15,348 bases of DNA, taken from positions 1 to 15,348 of the forward strand of contig JALVDG010000069.1 of NCBI GenBank assembly GCA_027009095.1, read 5' to 3'. The position numbers and the translations under genes were made by a program. This DNA comes from Thiotrichaceae bacterium (GTDB lineage Bacteria; Pseudomonadota; Gammaproteobacteria; Thiotrichales; Thiotrichaceae). This document shows positions 8,845 through 15,341 of this stretch, piece after piece (the stretch's first letter is position 1; each line of letters begins with the position of its first letter). The notes under the pieces were generated by a model. It was not told the DNA's origin. It worked only from the letters and a program-made list of their open reading frames with translations, and did no database searches.

Positions 8845-9399
8845 ATGATTACTCAACCTACTTTGTTTTTTCTTATCGGCCCAGCAGGAGTTGGCAAAGA
8901 TACTTTATTGAATAAGTTAAAGAAAAAGCAATATTCCTCAAAACAACCCTTAGTCGCACACCGCTATATCACTCAAGCCATTAAAGAAAATGATGAAAAC
9001 CATATCGAGATGAGCGAGTTGGATTTTAATCGCCGCAAAGAAGCAGGTTTATTTCTTTTTGATTGGGAATATCAAGGTGGCTCTTATGGTGTCGGAAAAG
9101 AGGTATTGCAATGGCTAGAATCTGGAGAGCATGTCATTGTAAATGGCTCTAGACGTTACCTTTCTATCGCGCAAAAAATTTACCCAGAGCTAGTCCCTAT
9201 TTGGATGACGATATCCGAAAAGGTGTTACGCAAACGCTTAATTATACGAGCAAGAGAAACAAAGCAAGAACGAGAACAACGTATAGAAGAAAATCATGAA
9301 CTTGAGCGTTTTAAGTCGGATCGTTGTATTACTATTACCAATGACGCCAGTATGAAAAAAACAATTCGACAAATACTTGCCTTAATTGAGACAGAATAG
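8845..9399 (+). CDS. phnN: Ribose 1,5-bisphosphate phosphokinase PhnN
   Basis: This kinase phosphorylates ribose 1,5-bisphosphate with ATP to give phosphoribosyl pyrophosphate. In other bacteria it acts after the carbon-phosphorus lyase pathway. The 184-residue protein has the P-loop GPAGVGKDT at 12-20, then VAHRYIT, ENHIEMSE, SYGVGKEV and VNGSRRYL, which match E. coli PhnN closely and set it apart from guanylate kinase. No other phn genes are in the window, so it may serve as an alternative PRPP route. The ribosome site is weak: AAAGG about 12 bases before the ATG. It ends two bases before the start of a broken acetyltransferase gene, suggesting a former two-gene operon. Confidence 0.88.
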   Translation: MITQPTLFFLIGPAGVGKDTLLNKLKKKQYSSKQPLVAHRYITQAIKENDENHIEMSELDFNRRKEAGLFLFDWEYQGGSYGVGKEVLQWLESGEHVIVNGSRRYLSIAQKIYPELVPIWMTISEKVLRKRLIIRARETKQEREQRIEENHELERFKSDRCITITNDASMKKTIRQILALIETE

Positions 9400-9401
9400 A
9401 A

Positions 9402-9682
9402 ATGAATATCATCATCAAACGAGCAGAAAACAGTGATATAACAGAGATAGCAAGGCTATTTGATGCTTAATAGAGTATTCTACCAAACAAAAAAGTGATC
9501 TTAAACTAGCGGTTGATTTTCTTTCGGAGCAAATTAAAAATGCAGAGTCAATTATTTTCTATGCGACTAATAATAGTAAAGGCGAATATTTAGGATTTAC
9601 ACAACTGTATCCTCGTACTCCAACATCTTTACGAGTCATTGAATTATATAAAAAATAGGGATTTCGATTACTATTTTTTTAA
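9402..9682 (+). pseudogene. GNAT-family N-acetyltransferase, frameshifted and deleted
   Basis: The frame opens as MNIIIKRAENSDITEIARLFDA, a typical GNAT N-terminus, then hits stops at about 9468. Two apparent single-A insertions (near 9468-9471 and in the A-run near 9489-9494) shift the frame. Reading on in the third phase gives SDLKLAVDFLSEQIKNAES, YATNNSKGEYLGFTQLYP, again GNAT-like. The middle of the domain, with the acetyl-CoA loop, is missing. The sequence jumps to SLRVIELYKK, a TAG stop, then GFRLLFF, matching the LYxKxGF motif near the end of such proteins. It cannot make a working enzyme. It starts two bases after phnN. Confidence 0.8.
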
Positions 9683-9735
9683 CAACTGAATAGCTGTTAT
9701 TTAAGGAGGGGATTAATATTTAAAGCTGCGTAAAA

Positions 9736-9913
9736 CTTTAACCTGAATCCGCGGCTTCAATGCGGATAAGAGAGTGTAAGATATTGGTTTCACAGTGGAT
9801 TTTAAAAAATCTTAGCTTCACCCTTAGGTTAAGCGGGTATTTTTTAATACCGCTGTGGAATCAATAGCTTATGCTATCTGCCGTAGTTGTCAAGTCACTG
9901 ACTCAGGTTAAAG
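9736..9913 (+). repeat. Foldback (MITE-like) repeat family 2, full copy
   Basis: The ends CTTTAACCTGA (9736-9746) and TCAGGTTAAAG (9903-9913) are perfect inverted repeats. The body continues as an imperfect palindrome with conserved landmarks: ATCCGCGGCTTCAATGCGG, ATTGGTTTCACAGTGG, the core AATCTTAGCTTCACCCTTAGG, then AAGCGGGTATTTTTTAA and AATCAATAGCTTATG. A second full copy in opposite orientation is at 15178-15341 and a partial one at 11374-11430. There is no reading frame. It sits between the GNAT pseudogene and the PsiE-family gene. Confidence 0.88.
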
Positions 9914-9933
9914 GCTTATAGGGGAAATTAAAA

Positions 9934-10359
9934 ATGAATAAAAATAGAGTTGTTAAAAAATCGTTACATATGATCGAGCAGATCGGCTTGCTTATCATTT
10001 TGATTGCAACAATTATTGCAGTCGGTCAAGAAATTATAATGGTACTTCATAAAGGTGAAGTCGCTTTAAAAGACTTATTACTATTATTTATATATCTTGA
10101 AGTCATTGCGATGATACAAATTTACTACCAAGAGCATCGACTTCCTATTCGCTATCCTTTGTATATTGCCATCGTCGCATTAGCTCGATATATCATATTA
10201 GATGCTAAATCATTTGAACAATGGCAACTATTAGAAGTTGGCTTCACTATTGTGTTACTCACTATTGCAATCTTAGTGGTTCGTTATGGTCATGTTACTT
10301 ATCCTTATGAAGAATGTCGTGATAATGAAGAGAGCAAGGAGAGTAAAAAAACTGTTTGA
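9934..10359 (+). CDS. PsiE-family (phosphate-starvation-inducible) inner-membrane protein
   Basis: This 141-residue protein has four predicted membrane helices at about 14-36, 45-65, 75-92 and 99-118. The stretch DLLLLFIYLEVIAMI, IYYQEHRLPIRYPLYIAIVA and ARYIILD is the signature of the PsiE family (PF06146), whose members are induced by phosphate starvation in E. coli but whose molecular role is unknown. A charged C-terminal tail (EECRDNEESKESKK) would lie in the cytoplasm. The ATG at 9934 has a GGGG-rich ribosome site 8-12 bases upstream. It follows the family 2 repeat by about 20 bases, so its promoter must lie in or before the repeat. Its stop abuts the truncated hydrogenase pseudogene on the other strand. 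Confidence 0.85.
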   Translation: MNKNRVVKKSLHMIEQIGLLIILIATIIAVGQEIIMVLHKGEVALKDLLLLFIYLEVIAMIQIYYQEHRLPIRYPLYIAIVALARYIILDAKSFEQWQLLEVGFTIVLLTIAILVVRYGHVTYPYEECRDNEESKESKKTV

Positions 10360-10859
10360 GCACGAAAGCGTTGTTCGATAGTCTGGTGCCAAGCTTGGTT
10401 TTTATAATCATCACGCGCAAAATCTGGCATAAAAAATAGATAAAAATGGGTGAGATGATCGGCGAGGTTTTCACACGCTAGAATAATATTACTGGCTATC
10501 TGACCATTTAAAGCTGGCTCTAAACCTTGTGCATCAGCAATTGCTTTAGCACTGGCAAGCGATTAAGAAACAGAACAAATACCATAAATTCTGGGTGTGT
10601 AGACCAAAGCATCACGAGGATCTTTGTCTTGTAAAATTTGTTCAAAACCACGATAAAGTGGAGAATTAACCCATGCTTTCGTGACTTTACCCTCTTTAAT
10701 ATCGACTTTGATTTCTAAATCGCCTTCTACGCGGTTGAAAGAGAGCTTCTAAGGTAATTGCGACAAGCCAAGTTCAGCAAGATACTGATTATGCTCTTCT
10801 TTCGATATTTTAATATCTTCTGGTCGTAAACGATTTTGTCGTTTTTCTTTTTCAGTCAT
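10360..10859 (-). pseudogene. [NiFe]-hydrogenase large subunit, N-terminal fragment with nonsense codons
   Basis: The minus strand opens with a perfect AGGAGG site and ATG at 10859. It reads VEGDLEIKVDIKEGKV, WVNSPLYRGFEQILQ, DPRDALVYTPRI, then the L1 active-site motif as RIYGICSVS*S. Intact enzymes have RICGICSVSQS there, with the two cysteines helping hold the nickel-iron centre. Codon 92 is Tyr in place of the first Cys, codon 99 is TAA, and codon 37 is TAG. Homology continues through ADHLTHFYLFFMPDFARD and stops at the psiE end near 10360, so the last two thirds, including the second CxxC motif, are gone. The L1 form is closest to group 2 (HupSL/HupUV-like) enzymes. It is certainly non-functional. 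Confidence 0.85.
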
Positions 10860-10880
10860 CTATAAACCTCCTAAATTATC

Positions 10881-10912
10881 GTAGGTCGGGTTAGCGGTAG
10901 CGTAACCCGACA
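10881..10912. repeat. REP-like palindrome
   Basis: GTCGGGTTA (10885-10893) and TAACCCGAC (10903-10911) form a 9-base inverted repeat around a GCGGTAGCG centre. The form GTAGGTCGGGTTAGCG...CGTAACCCGAC is a repeat type seen between genes in many proteobacteria. It lies just upstream of the large-subunit pseudogene, between it and the small-subunit remnant. Confidence 0.7.
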
Positions 10913-11042
10913 AATTGTTAGCAAGGTTTTATATATTCGTAAAGATTTTCATGTTGTTATTGATTACGCTTTTTTTCTTTTATTCGTCAGGCTAAAAATG
11001 GTGATTGGTTTTACTCTTTGTGATATTAAAGTATTTCACTTT

Positions 11043-11328
11043 TTATAAATAGTAAGCGGTGCAGTTAATACAAGCATAACCGCCCCGCAAACAAGAGCCT
11101 TGCCCATTCCAGAGTCGTTTATTGCAGTCGGCATGAGCTTGTGTGCCGAGGCATTCCATATTTTCCATCATACAACCTTGGTCAGAAGGGTTTATCGCAC
11201 TCATAATATTCATTACGCGGGCAGCCATGATGTACAAGGTGGTCGCTATAAGATCGGGGACGGTTAAGTGCATCTAAATCATTTTGCCCAAGGTCATTAT
11301 CAGATGTTTTTTTCGCTGCTCAACAATT
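11043..11328 (-). pseudogene. [NiFe]-hydrogenase small subunit, frameshifted C-terminal fragment
   Basis: On the minus strand one phase gives DLDALNRPRSYSDHLVHHGC and PRNEYYE. After a frameshift near 11195-11205 another phase continues with PSDQGCMMENMECLGTQ, AHADCNKRLWNGQGSC and RGGYACINCTA before a stop at 11043. These cysteine- and histidine-rich stretches are the iron-sulfur cluster-binding C-terminal part of hydrogenase small subunits, where intact proteins go on as CTAPEFEEP. The N-terminal flavodoxin-like half is absent, and the open phase begins only near 11328. It lies upstream of the large-subunit pseudogene on the same strand, the usual small-then-large order, so both are relics of one operon. 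Confidence 0.8.
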
Positions 11329-11373
11329 CCAAAATTGAAACACCCAGCAACATTATTCGCATTACAGGCTTTA

Positions 11374-11430
11374 GCGTAAGCGGGTATTTTTTAAACCCAT
11401 GATGAATCAAGAAATAGGGTAACGATTCAG
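11374..11430 (+). repeat. Foldback repeat family 2, partial copy
   Basis: The stretch AAGCGGGTATTTTTTAAACC followed by CATGATGAATCAA matches the right arm of the family 2 elements at 9736-9913 and 15178-15341. After that only the terminal GATTCAG (11424-11430) is recognisable. The left arm and the last base pairs are missing. It lies at the truncated end of the hydrogenase small-subunit remnant. Confidence 0.7.
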
Positions 11431-11482
11431 TAAGTAAGCTATAACAAGTTAGTTTGATTAAAATATATACTTATAAATATCA

Positions 11483-11498
11483 CAATATTCTAATATTG
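11483..11498. promoter_or_regulatory. Possible operator palindrome upstream of the M23 peptidase
   Basis: CAATATT (11483-11489) and AATATTG (11492-11498) form a perfect 7-base inverted repeat with two bases between, about 55 bases before the M23 start. It could bind a dimeric regulator, but AT-rich palindromes arise easily in this genome. Confidence 0.3.
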
Positions 11499-11553
11499 AT
11501 ATGTGTTTTCTGGTATCCTCCCCGCCTTTTAGTTTCCTTCCCCCTTGAAAATT

Positions 11554-12159
11554 ATGATTTACACAATACTAAGGAAGATTTCCTTCTACATACAATTATT
11601 CTTTTTTGGTTTAGTAATAATATTTTTTACTCAAATAAATCTAAAAAATACCAGTTTTAATAACGCAGAGAAGCTCACTCTTATCACCCCAAATCAACCT
11701 CCTATTAAAGACCCTCAATTAATCAATCTATTTAATGAAAAAAAGATTGTTTTTATGGATAACATACCTGTGAAAAATGGCAATTTATCGTCTAAGTATG
11801 GTGTTCGTAAAGACCCTTTTAACGGTAAAAAAAGAATGCACTCTGGAATTGATATCGCAGCAAAAACAGGTTCTAGCATTTATCCTTTAGGAAAAGGAAA
11901 AGTAATATATTCAGGATATAAGTCAGGATATGGAAATATTGTCGAGATTAGCCACGGTAAAAATATTATTTCCCGCTACGCCCATCTAAAAAAATCATTA
12001 GTTAAAAAAGGTCAACATATTAACAAGCAGGATATTATCGCCCAAGTTGGTAGTACAGGAAGATCTACTGGTCCTCATTTACACCTTGAAATACTCATTA
12101 GCGGTCAAACAATTGATCCTGAAATTTTCTTAATAGGTAATGTAGCAAGTTTAAGGTAA
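11554..12159 (+). CDS. Membrane-anchored M23 (LytM-type) zinc metallopeptidase
   Basis: Enzymes of this family cut peptide cross-links in peptidoglycan or, if degenerate, activate amidases. From the ATG at 11554 the protein has 201 residues. A hydrophobic segment at about 11-27 anchors it in the inner membrane, a short linker follows, and the M23 domain spans about 75-193. The zinc ligands are visible: H96 and D100 in HSGIDIA, and H177 in GPHLHLEI. The catalytic histidines are H144 (RYAHLK) and H175. All are intact, so an active enzyme is likely. An in-frame TTG at 11545 could add three residues. Neither start has a good ribosome site. It lies upstream of glmM on the same strand. Confidence 0.9.
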   Translation: MIYTILRKISFYIQLFFFGLVIIFFTQINLKNTSFNNAEKLTLITPNQPPIKDPQLINLFNEKKIVFMDNIPVKNGNLSSKYGVRKDPFNGKKRMHSGIDIAAKTGSSIYPLGKGKVIYSGYKSGYGNIVEISHGKNIISRYAHLKKSLVKKGQHINKQDIIAQVGSTGRSTGPHLHLEILISGQTIDPEIFLIGNVASLR

Positions 12160-12191
12160 TGAAATGATCTTAGCCAAAGATCGGCTTAAAA

Positions 12192-12219
12192 TTGAGAGTT
12201 TCTCTATAACTGTTATACT
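12192..12219 (+). promoter_or_regulatory. Sigma-70-type promoter with extended -10, probably for glmM
   Basis: TTGAGA (12192-12197) and TATACT (12214-12219) are separated by 16 bases, and TG precedes the -10 in the extended form TGTTATACT. It points toward glmM, whose ATG is about 280 bases on. The leader would include the family 1 repeat and the hairpin at 12385-12466. Confidence 0.6.
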
Positions 12220-12239
12220 TTTTCAACAATTAAAATAAC

Positions 12240-12363
12240 CGTAACTACTCATCTTGCACTCTATTTTGTCCGATTTCTGTGTTGAAAGTGCTCATTTATA
12301 CTTATAAACCCTGTCCTTTCGCCTTGAACTCGAACAAAATAGAGCTCAATCTGAGTAGTTACG
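12240..12363 (+). repeat. Foldback (MITE-like) repeat family 1, full copy A
   Basis: The ends CGTAACTACTCA (12240-12251) and TGAGTAGTTACG (12352-12363) are perfect inverted repeats. The similarity extends to about 34 bases per arm, both arms carrying CTCTATTTTGT.CGA. The middle has AAGTGCTCATTTATA and a TTATAA centre, so the whole 124-base unit can fold on itself. Copy B at 13855-13979 is in opposite orientation and a deleted copy is at 1775-1845. No reading frame is present. Confidence 0.9.
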
Positions 12364-12384
12364 AATAATCAAAATAATGACTTT

Positions 12385-12476
12385 AGGGCACCTCTATTAA
12401 TTAATTCTGGGTTGAACAAATTTTAGTTTTAATTTTCCAATATATGAATTAATAGAGATGTGCCCTTTATTTTTTC
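12385..12476 (+). terminator. Long hairpin with T-run directly before glmM (terminator or attenuator; possible mobile repeat)
   Basis: AGGGCAC then CTCTATTAATT on the left (12385-12402) pairs with AATTAATAGAG then GTGCCCT on the right (12448-12466), with a two-base bulge, and is followed by TTTATTTTTT. The fold fits an intrinsic terminator, yet it ends only 28 bases before the glmM start, which leaves no room for another promoter. The long AT-rich loop and sharp ends also fit a small inserted element of about 82 bases. Confidence 0.65.
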
Positions 12477-12503
12477 GCTAAAATTAACAGCAGAGACACA
12501 ATA

Positions 12504-13847
12504 ATGAGTAGAAAATATTTTGGCACTGATGGTATTCGCGGGGAAATTGGTAAATCTCCCATGACGCCAGACTTTGCTTTGAAGCTTGGGTGGGCAGCAG
12601 GAAAGGTATTAACCAAACAGGGTAATCCTCTTGTTGTTATCGGAAAAGATACTCGTATCTCAGGCTATATGTTAGAAACTGCGTTACAAGCTGGTCTCGT
12701 TGCAGCGGGTATTAATGTACACCTACTTGGACCTATGCCAACACCTGCGGTTTCTTATCTAACTCGTACTTTTCGTGCATCGGCAGGTATTGTCATTAGT
12801 GCTTCGCACAATCCTTATCAAGATAATGGTGTAAAATTTTTCTCATCAGAAGGCACAAAACTTGCTGATGAAGTTGAGGAGGAGATTGAAAGTTATTTAG
12901 AGCGTGAGATTGAAACTGTCAGTTCTGAAAAATTGGGAAAAGTAACCCGTATCGAAGATGCTGCTGGAAGATATATCGAATTCTGTAAGCGTGCTATTCC
13001 TACAAATATTTCATTTGAATCACTACGCATTGTTTTAGACTGCGCTAATGGCGCAACTTACCAAGTGTCTCCCCATGTACTCGCTGAACTAGGTGCTGAT
13101 GTTATTACCATTGCCGACGAGCCTAATGGTATTAATATTAATCATAACTGTGGAGCAACCTCCTTAGAAACACTTACCGCTAGCGTAAAACAATATAGAG
13201 CTGATATAGGTATCGCACTTGATGGTGATGGTGATCGTCTAATGATGGTTGATGATAAAGGCGAAATAGTTGATGGTGATGAAGCTATTGCAATTATTGC
13301 TCATCATAAACATCAAGAAGGCACATTAGGCAATGATGTTGTTGGAACCTTAATGAGCAATTTGGGGCTACAACAAGCAATTGAAAAATTGGGACTGAAC
13401 TTCCATCGCGCTGATGTTGGTGACCGCTATGTGATGGAGCTACTACGAAAATACAATGGCATATTAGGTGGAGAAGGATCAGGACATATTATTGCGAGAG
13501 ATCGTATTCCTACTGGTGATGGTACGATTGCAGCTTTACAGATTTTACATGCGATGGTCAGTAGCAAAAAATCACTTCATGAACTAAAACATGTCATGAA
13601 GAAATATCCTCAAACCTTAAAAAATGTACGTATTACTAAAAAAATTAACTTTAGTGAGGACCAAGATATTCAAGAGGCTGTAAAAAAAGCAGAGGGACAG
13701 TTAGGAAGTCGAGGACGTGTTCTACTTCGAGCTTCAGGCACTGAACCTCTTATTAGAGTAATGGTTGAAGGTGATGACCCTGAAGAAACGGAACAGTTAG
13801 CAAAAGATATTGCCATTGTGGTTGAAAAAATATCTAACAAGATATAA
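12504..13847 (+). CDS. glmM: Phosphoglucosamine mutase
   Basis: This enzyme converts glucosamine-6-phosphate to glucosamine-1-phosphate on the way to UDP-N-acetylglucosamine for peptidoglycan and lipopolysaccharide. It is normally essential. The 447-residue length is typical. The N-terminus YFGTDGIRG, the phosphoserine S101 in SASHNP, the magnesium site D240/D242/D244 in DGDGDR, the sugar-binding GGEGSGH (E324, S326) and the phosphate-binding [10 protein letters not shown] (from R409) are intact. The start at 12504 has only a weak ribosome site (AGAG). In many gammaproteobacteria glmM follows ftsH and folP; here it is on its own, next to a LytM peptidase and enclosed by two inverted family 1 repeats. 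Confidence 0.97.
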   Translation: MSRKYFGTDGIRGEIGKSPMTPDFALKLGWAAGKVLTKQGNPLVVIGKDTRISGYMLETALQAGLVAAGINVHLLGPMPTPAVSYLTRTFRASAGIVISASHNPYQDNGVKFFSSEGTKLADEVEEEIESYLEREIETVSSEKLGKVTRIEDAAGRYIEFCKRAIPTNISFESLRIVLDCANGATYQVSPHVLAELGADVITIADEPNGININHNCGATSLETLTASVKQYRADIGIALDGDGDRLMMVDDKGEIVDGDEAIAIIAHHKHQEGTLGNDVVGTLMSNLGLQQAIEKLGLNFHRADVGDRYVMELLRKYNGILGGEGSGHIIARDRIPTGDGTIAALQILHAMVSSKKSLHELKHVMKKYPQTLKNVRITKKINFSEDQDIQEAVKKAEGQLGSRGRVLLRASGTEPLIRVMVEGDDPEETEQLAKDIAIVVEKISNKI

Positions 13848-13854
13848 AAAATTA

Positions 13855-13979
13855 GTAACTACTTATTAGATTGTGCTCTATTTTGTTCGAGTTCAAGGCA
13901 AAAAGGCGGAGTTTATAAGCATAAATGAGCACTTTTAACGTAGAAATCAGGCAAAATAGAGTGCAAACGGAATAACTTT
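13855..13979 (-). repeat. Foldback (MITE-like) repeat family 1, full copy B, inverted relative to copy A
   Basis: It starts GTAACTACTTATTAGATTG seven bases after the glmM stop and runs through TGCTCTATTTTGTTCGAG, TTTATAAGCATAAATGAGCAC and CAAAATAGAGTGCAA. This aligns with the reverse complement of copy A along nearly its full length. The final GAGTAGTTACG end has been replaced by AATAACTTT, which forms a hairpin with the bases that follow. Confidence 0.88.
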
Positions 13980-13999
13980 AGAAAGTTATTCCGTATTCT
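13968..13999. terminator. Hairpin between convergent glmM and ompA-family gene
   Basis: CGGAATAACTTT (13968-13979) and AAAGTTATTCCG (13982-13993) form a perfect 12-base stem, with only two bases between them. It is followed by TATTCTATTT on the plus strand and by TTTG on the minus strand. It lies between the two convergent stop codons and probably serves both genes, though its T-runs are interrupted. Confidence 0.65.
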
Positions 14000-14023
14000 A
14001 TTTAATGACAGTAATGGCTTTTA

Positions 14024-15139
14024 TCACTTAATAATGGTTCTTACCCCTTTAATACTAATATCAACTCGACGATTTTTAGCTCGACCACTTGCTGTTTTAT
14101 TAGAAAAGATAGGATTAGACTCCCCTCTTCCATCTACACGCATTAAATCTTGTCTTACACCTAATTGTTGCAAATAATTAGCAACTGCCTTAGCTCGTGC
14201 CAATGACAAGGCCATATTAGAATCTGCACGACCAACATTATCCGTATGCCCTACTATGTGAATACCCTTTACTCTCATTCCCTTTGCCGTTAACTTACCA
14301 GCCAAATTATATAACTCATCTTTGCCTCTTTGCGTTAAAGTAGCACTACCTGTATCAAAATTCGAACCTCCAGATAAGGAGATATGCATTAGTTGTATTT
14401 TAGGTTTTTGTACAACAGGAGGAATATAACGCGGTGCTGGAACTGGCTTTGGTTTCACTTTTGGTTTCACTACAGTACGCACAACAGGCGCGGGCTTACG
14501 AACAACTGGTGCCGGTGGTACATATTCAGGAACATAGACAGGTGCTGGCGTGGGTTTATTTTGAATTAAGCGACTATGATTACGCTGCAAAGGTCTCCAA
14601 TTTAAACCAAGGTTATATTGTTGAATATCTTTATCATAACGATCATATTCAGCACGTAAATTGATATTTTGAGTAATAGGATATTCTGCTCCTAAACCTA
14701 AAAATACAGATGAGCCATGTGCCTGCTTACTCTTTACTGCACCTTTATCTTTAGTGGTAAATTTAGCAATACCTAATTTTCCGAGAGGACGAACTCCTGC
14801 AATATTTATCGGAGGTCTATAGACACCCGCAACTCCTATCGCTTCGTAATTCACACGACCTGATTTTGCATCATCGCTGCGAAGCGATGCATCCCCTAAA
14901 TCTGTCCAAAATGCTTCAATACCTGCATTTCTATTGATATTAACGCCTGTATACAGTTTTTTAGCCGTAGATTTATCGTCACTCACCTTCCAATGACTAC
15001 CACCATCAGGATTCAATGAGCTTTGACCTAAAGCCCCACCAATATACCAACTTTCTTGTAGGCTTTGAGGTTCGGCATTAATTGTTGATACTGAGATAAG
15101 GGCAATGGATGCCAAAAGTGTTTGTTTTATAATTTTCAT
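14024..15139 (-). CDS. OmpA-family outer-membrane protein with proline-rich linker
   Basis: The 371-residue product starts with a signal peptide (hydrophobic 7-19, likely cut after INA at 22). Residues about 28-183 are an OmpA-like beta-barrel (WYIGGALG start, alternating strands, ending YNLGLNWRP). Residues 195-247 form a proline- and valine-rich linker with repeated PAPVV and KPKVKPKP. Residues 253-365 are the OmpA C-terminal peptidoglycan-binding domain, with GHTDNVG, NMALSLARAKAVANYL and NRRVDI. D300 and R315 match the diaminopimelate-binding pair of E. coli OmpA. It probably ties the outer membrane to the cell wall. The ATG at 15139 lacks a good ribosome site, and a family 2 repeat lies 38 bases upstream. 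Confidence 0.92.
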   Translation of the reverse strand: MKIIKQTLLASIALISVSTINAEPQSLQESWYIGGALGQSSLNPDGGSHWKVSDDKSTAKKLYTGVNINRNAGIEAFWTDLGDASLRSDDAKSGRVNYEAIGVAGVYRPPINIAGVRPLGKLGIAKFTTKDKGAVKSKQAHGSSVFLGLGAEYPITQNINLRAEYDRYDKDIQQYNLGLNWRPLQRNHSRLIQNKPTPAPVYVPEYVPPAPVVRKPAPVVRTVVKPKVKPKPVPAPRYIPPVVQKPKIQLMHISLSGGSNFDTGSATLTQRGKDELYNLAGKLTAKGMRVKGIHIVGHTDNVGRADSNMALSLARAKAVANYLQQLGVRQDLMRVDGRGESNPIFSNKTASGRAKNRRVDISIKGVRTIIK

Positions 15140-15177
15140 GATATTTTTATTATTATTTAGTTATCAATCTCGCTAAA

Positions 15178-15341
15178 ACCTGAATCAGTGACTTCACTAC
15201 GGCACAGTGAATAAGCTATTGATTCATCACGGGTTTAAAAAATACCCACTTAACCTAAGGGTGAAGCTAAGATTTTTTAAAATCCCGTGCTAAACCAATA
15301 GCTTATCCCCTGTTATCCGCATTGAAGTCACGGATTCAGGT
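15178..15341 (-). repeat. Foldback (MITE-like) repeat family 2, full copy in inverse orientation
   Basis: It begins ACCTGAATCAGTGACTTCA and ends TGAAGTCACGGATTCAGGT. The arms also match further in: AATAAGCTATTGATTCATCA against the reverse complement of the region around AAACCAATAGCTTATCCC, then ACGGG and an A/T-run on each side. The centre CCTAAGGGTGAAGCTAAGAT is identical in reverse complement to the core of the copy at 9736-9913. The unit is about 164 bases, non-coding, and can fold end to end. It lies directly upstream of the OmpA-family gene. Confidence 0.88.

Noticed and set aside
11043..11273. A 76-residue minus-strand reading frame that looks like a small cysteine-rich protein
   Set aside because: Its sequence is the out-of-context C-terminal part of a hydrogenase small subunit. 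Homologous coding continues upstream in another phase, so it is a pseudogene fragment and not a new small protein.
11454..11660. A 68-residue frame overlapping the start of the M23 peptidase
   Set aside because: It is out of frame with the clear M23 protein, low in complexity and without a ribosome site.
12160..12503. A glmS-type or other known riboswitch in the glmM leader
   Set aside because: I recognise no conserved riboswitch core. The structure there is explained by the foldback repeat and the single long hairpin.
12240..13979. A composite transposon carrying glmM
   Set aside because: There is no transposase, the flanking units are short non-coding palindromes, and no target duplication around the whole segment is visible.
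9736..15341. CRISPR array or phage attachment sites made from the repeated units
   Set aside because: The repeats are long palindromes, widely and unevenly spaced and in both orientations, with no spacers, cas genes, integrase or tRNA nearby.
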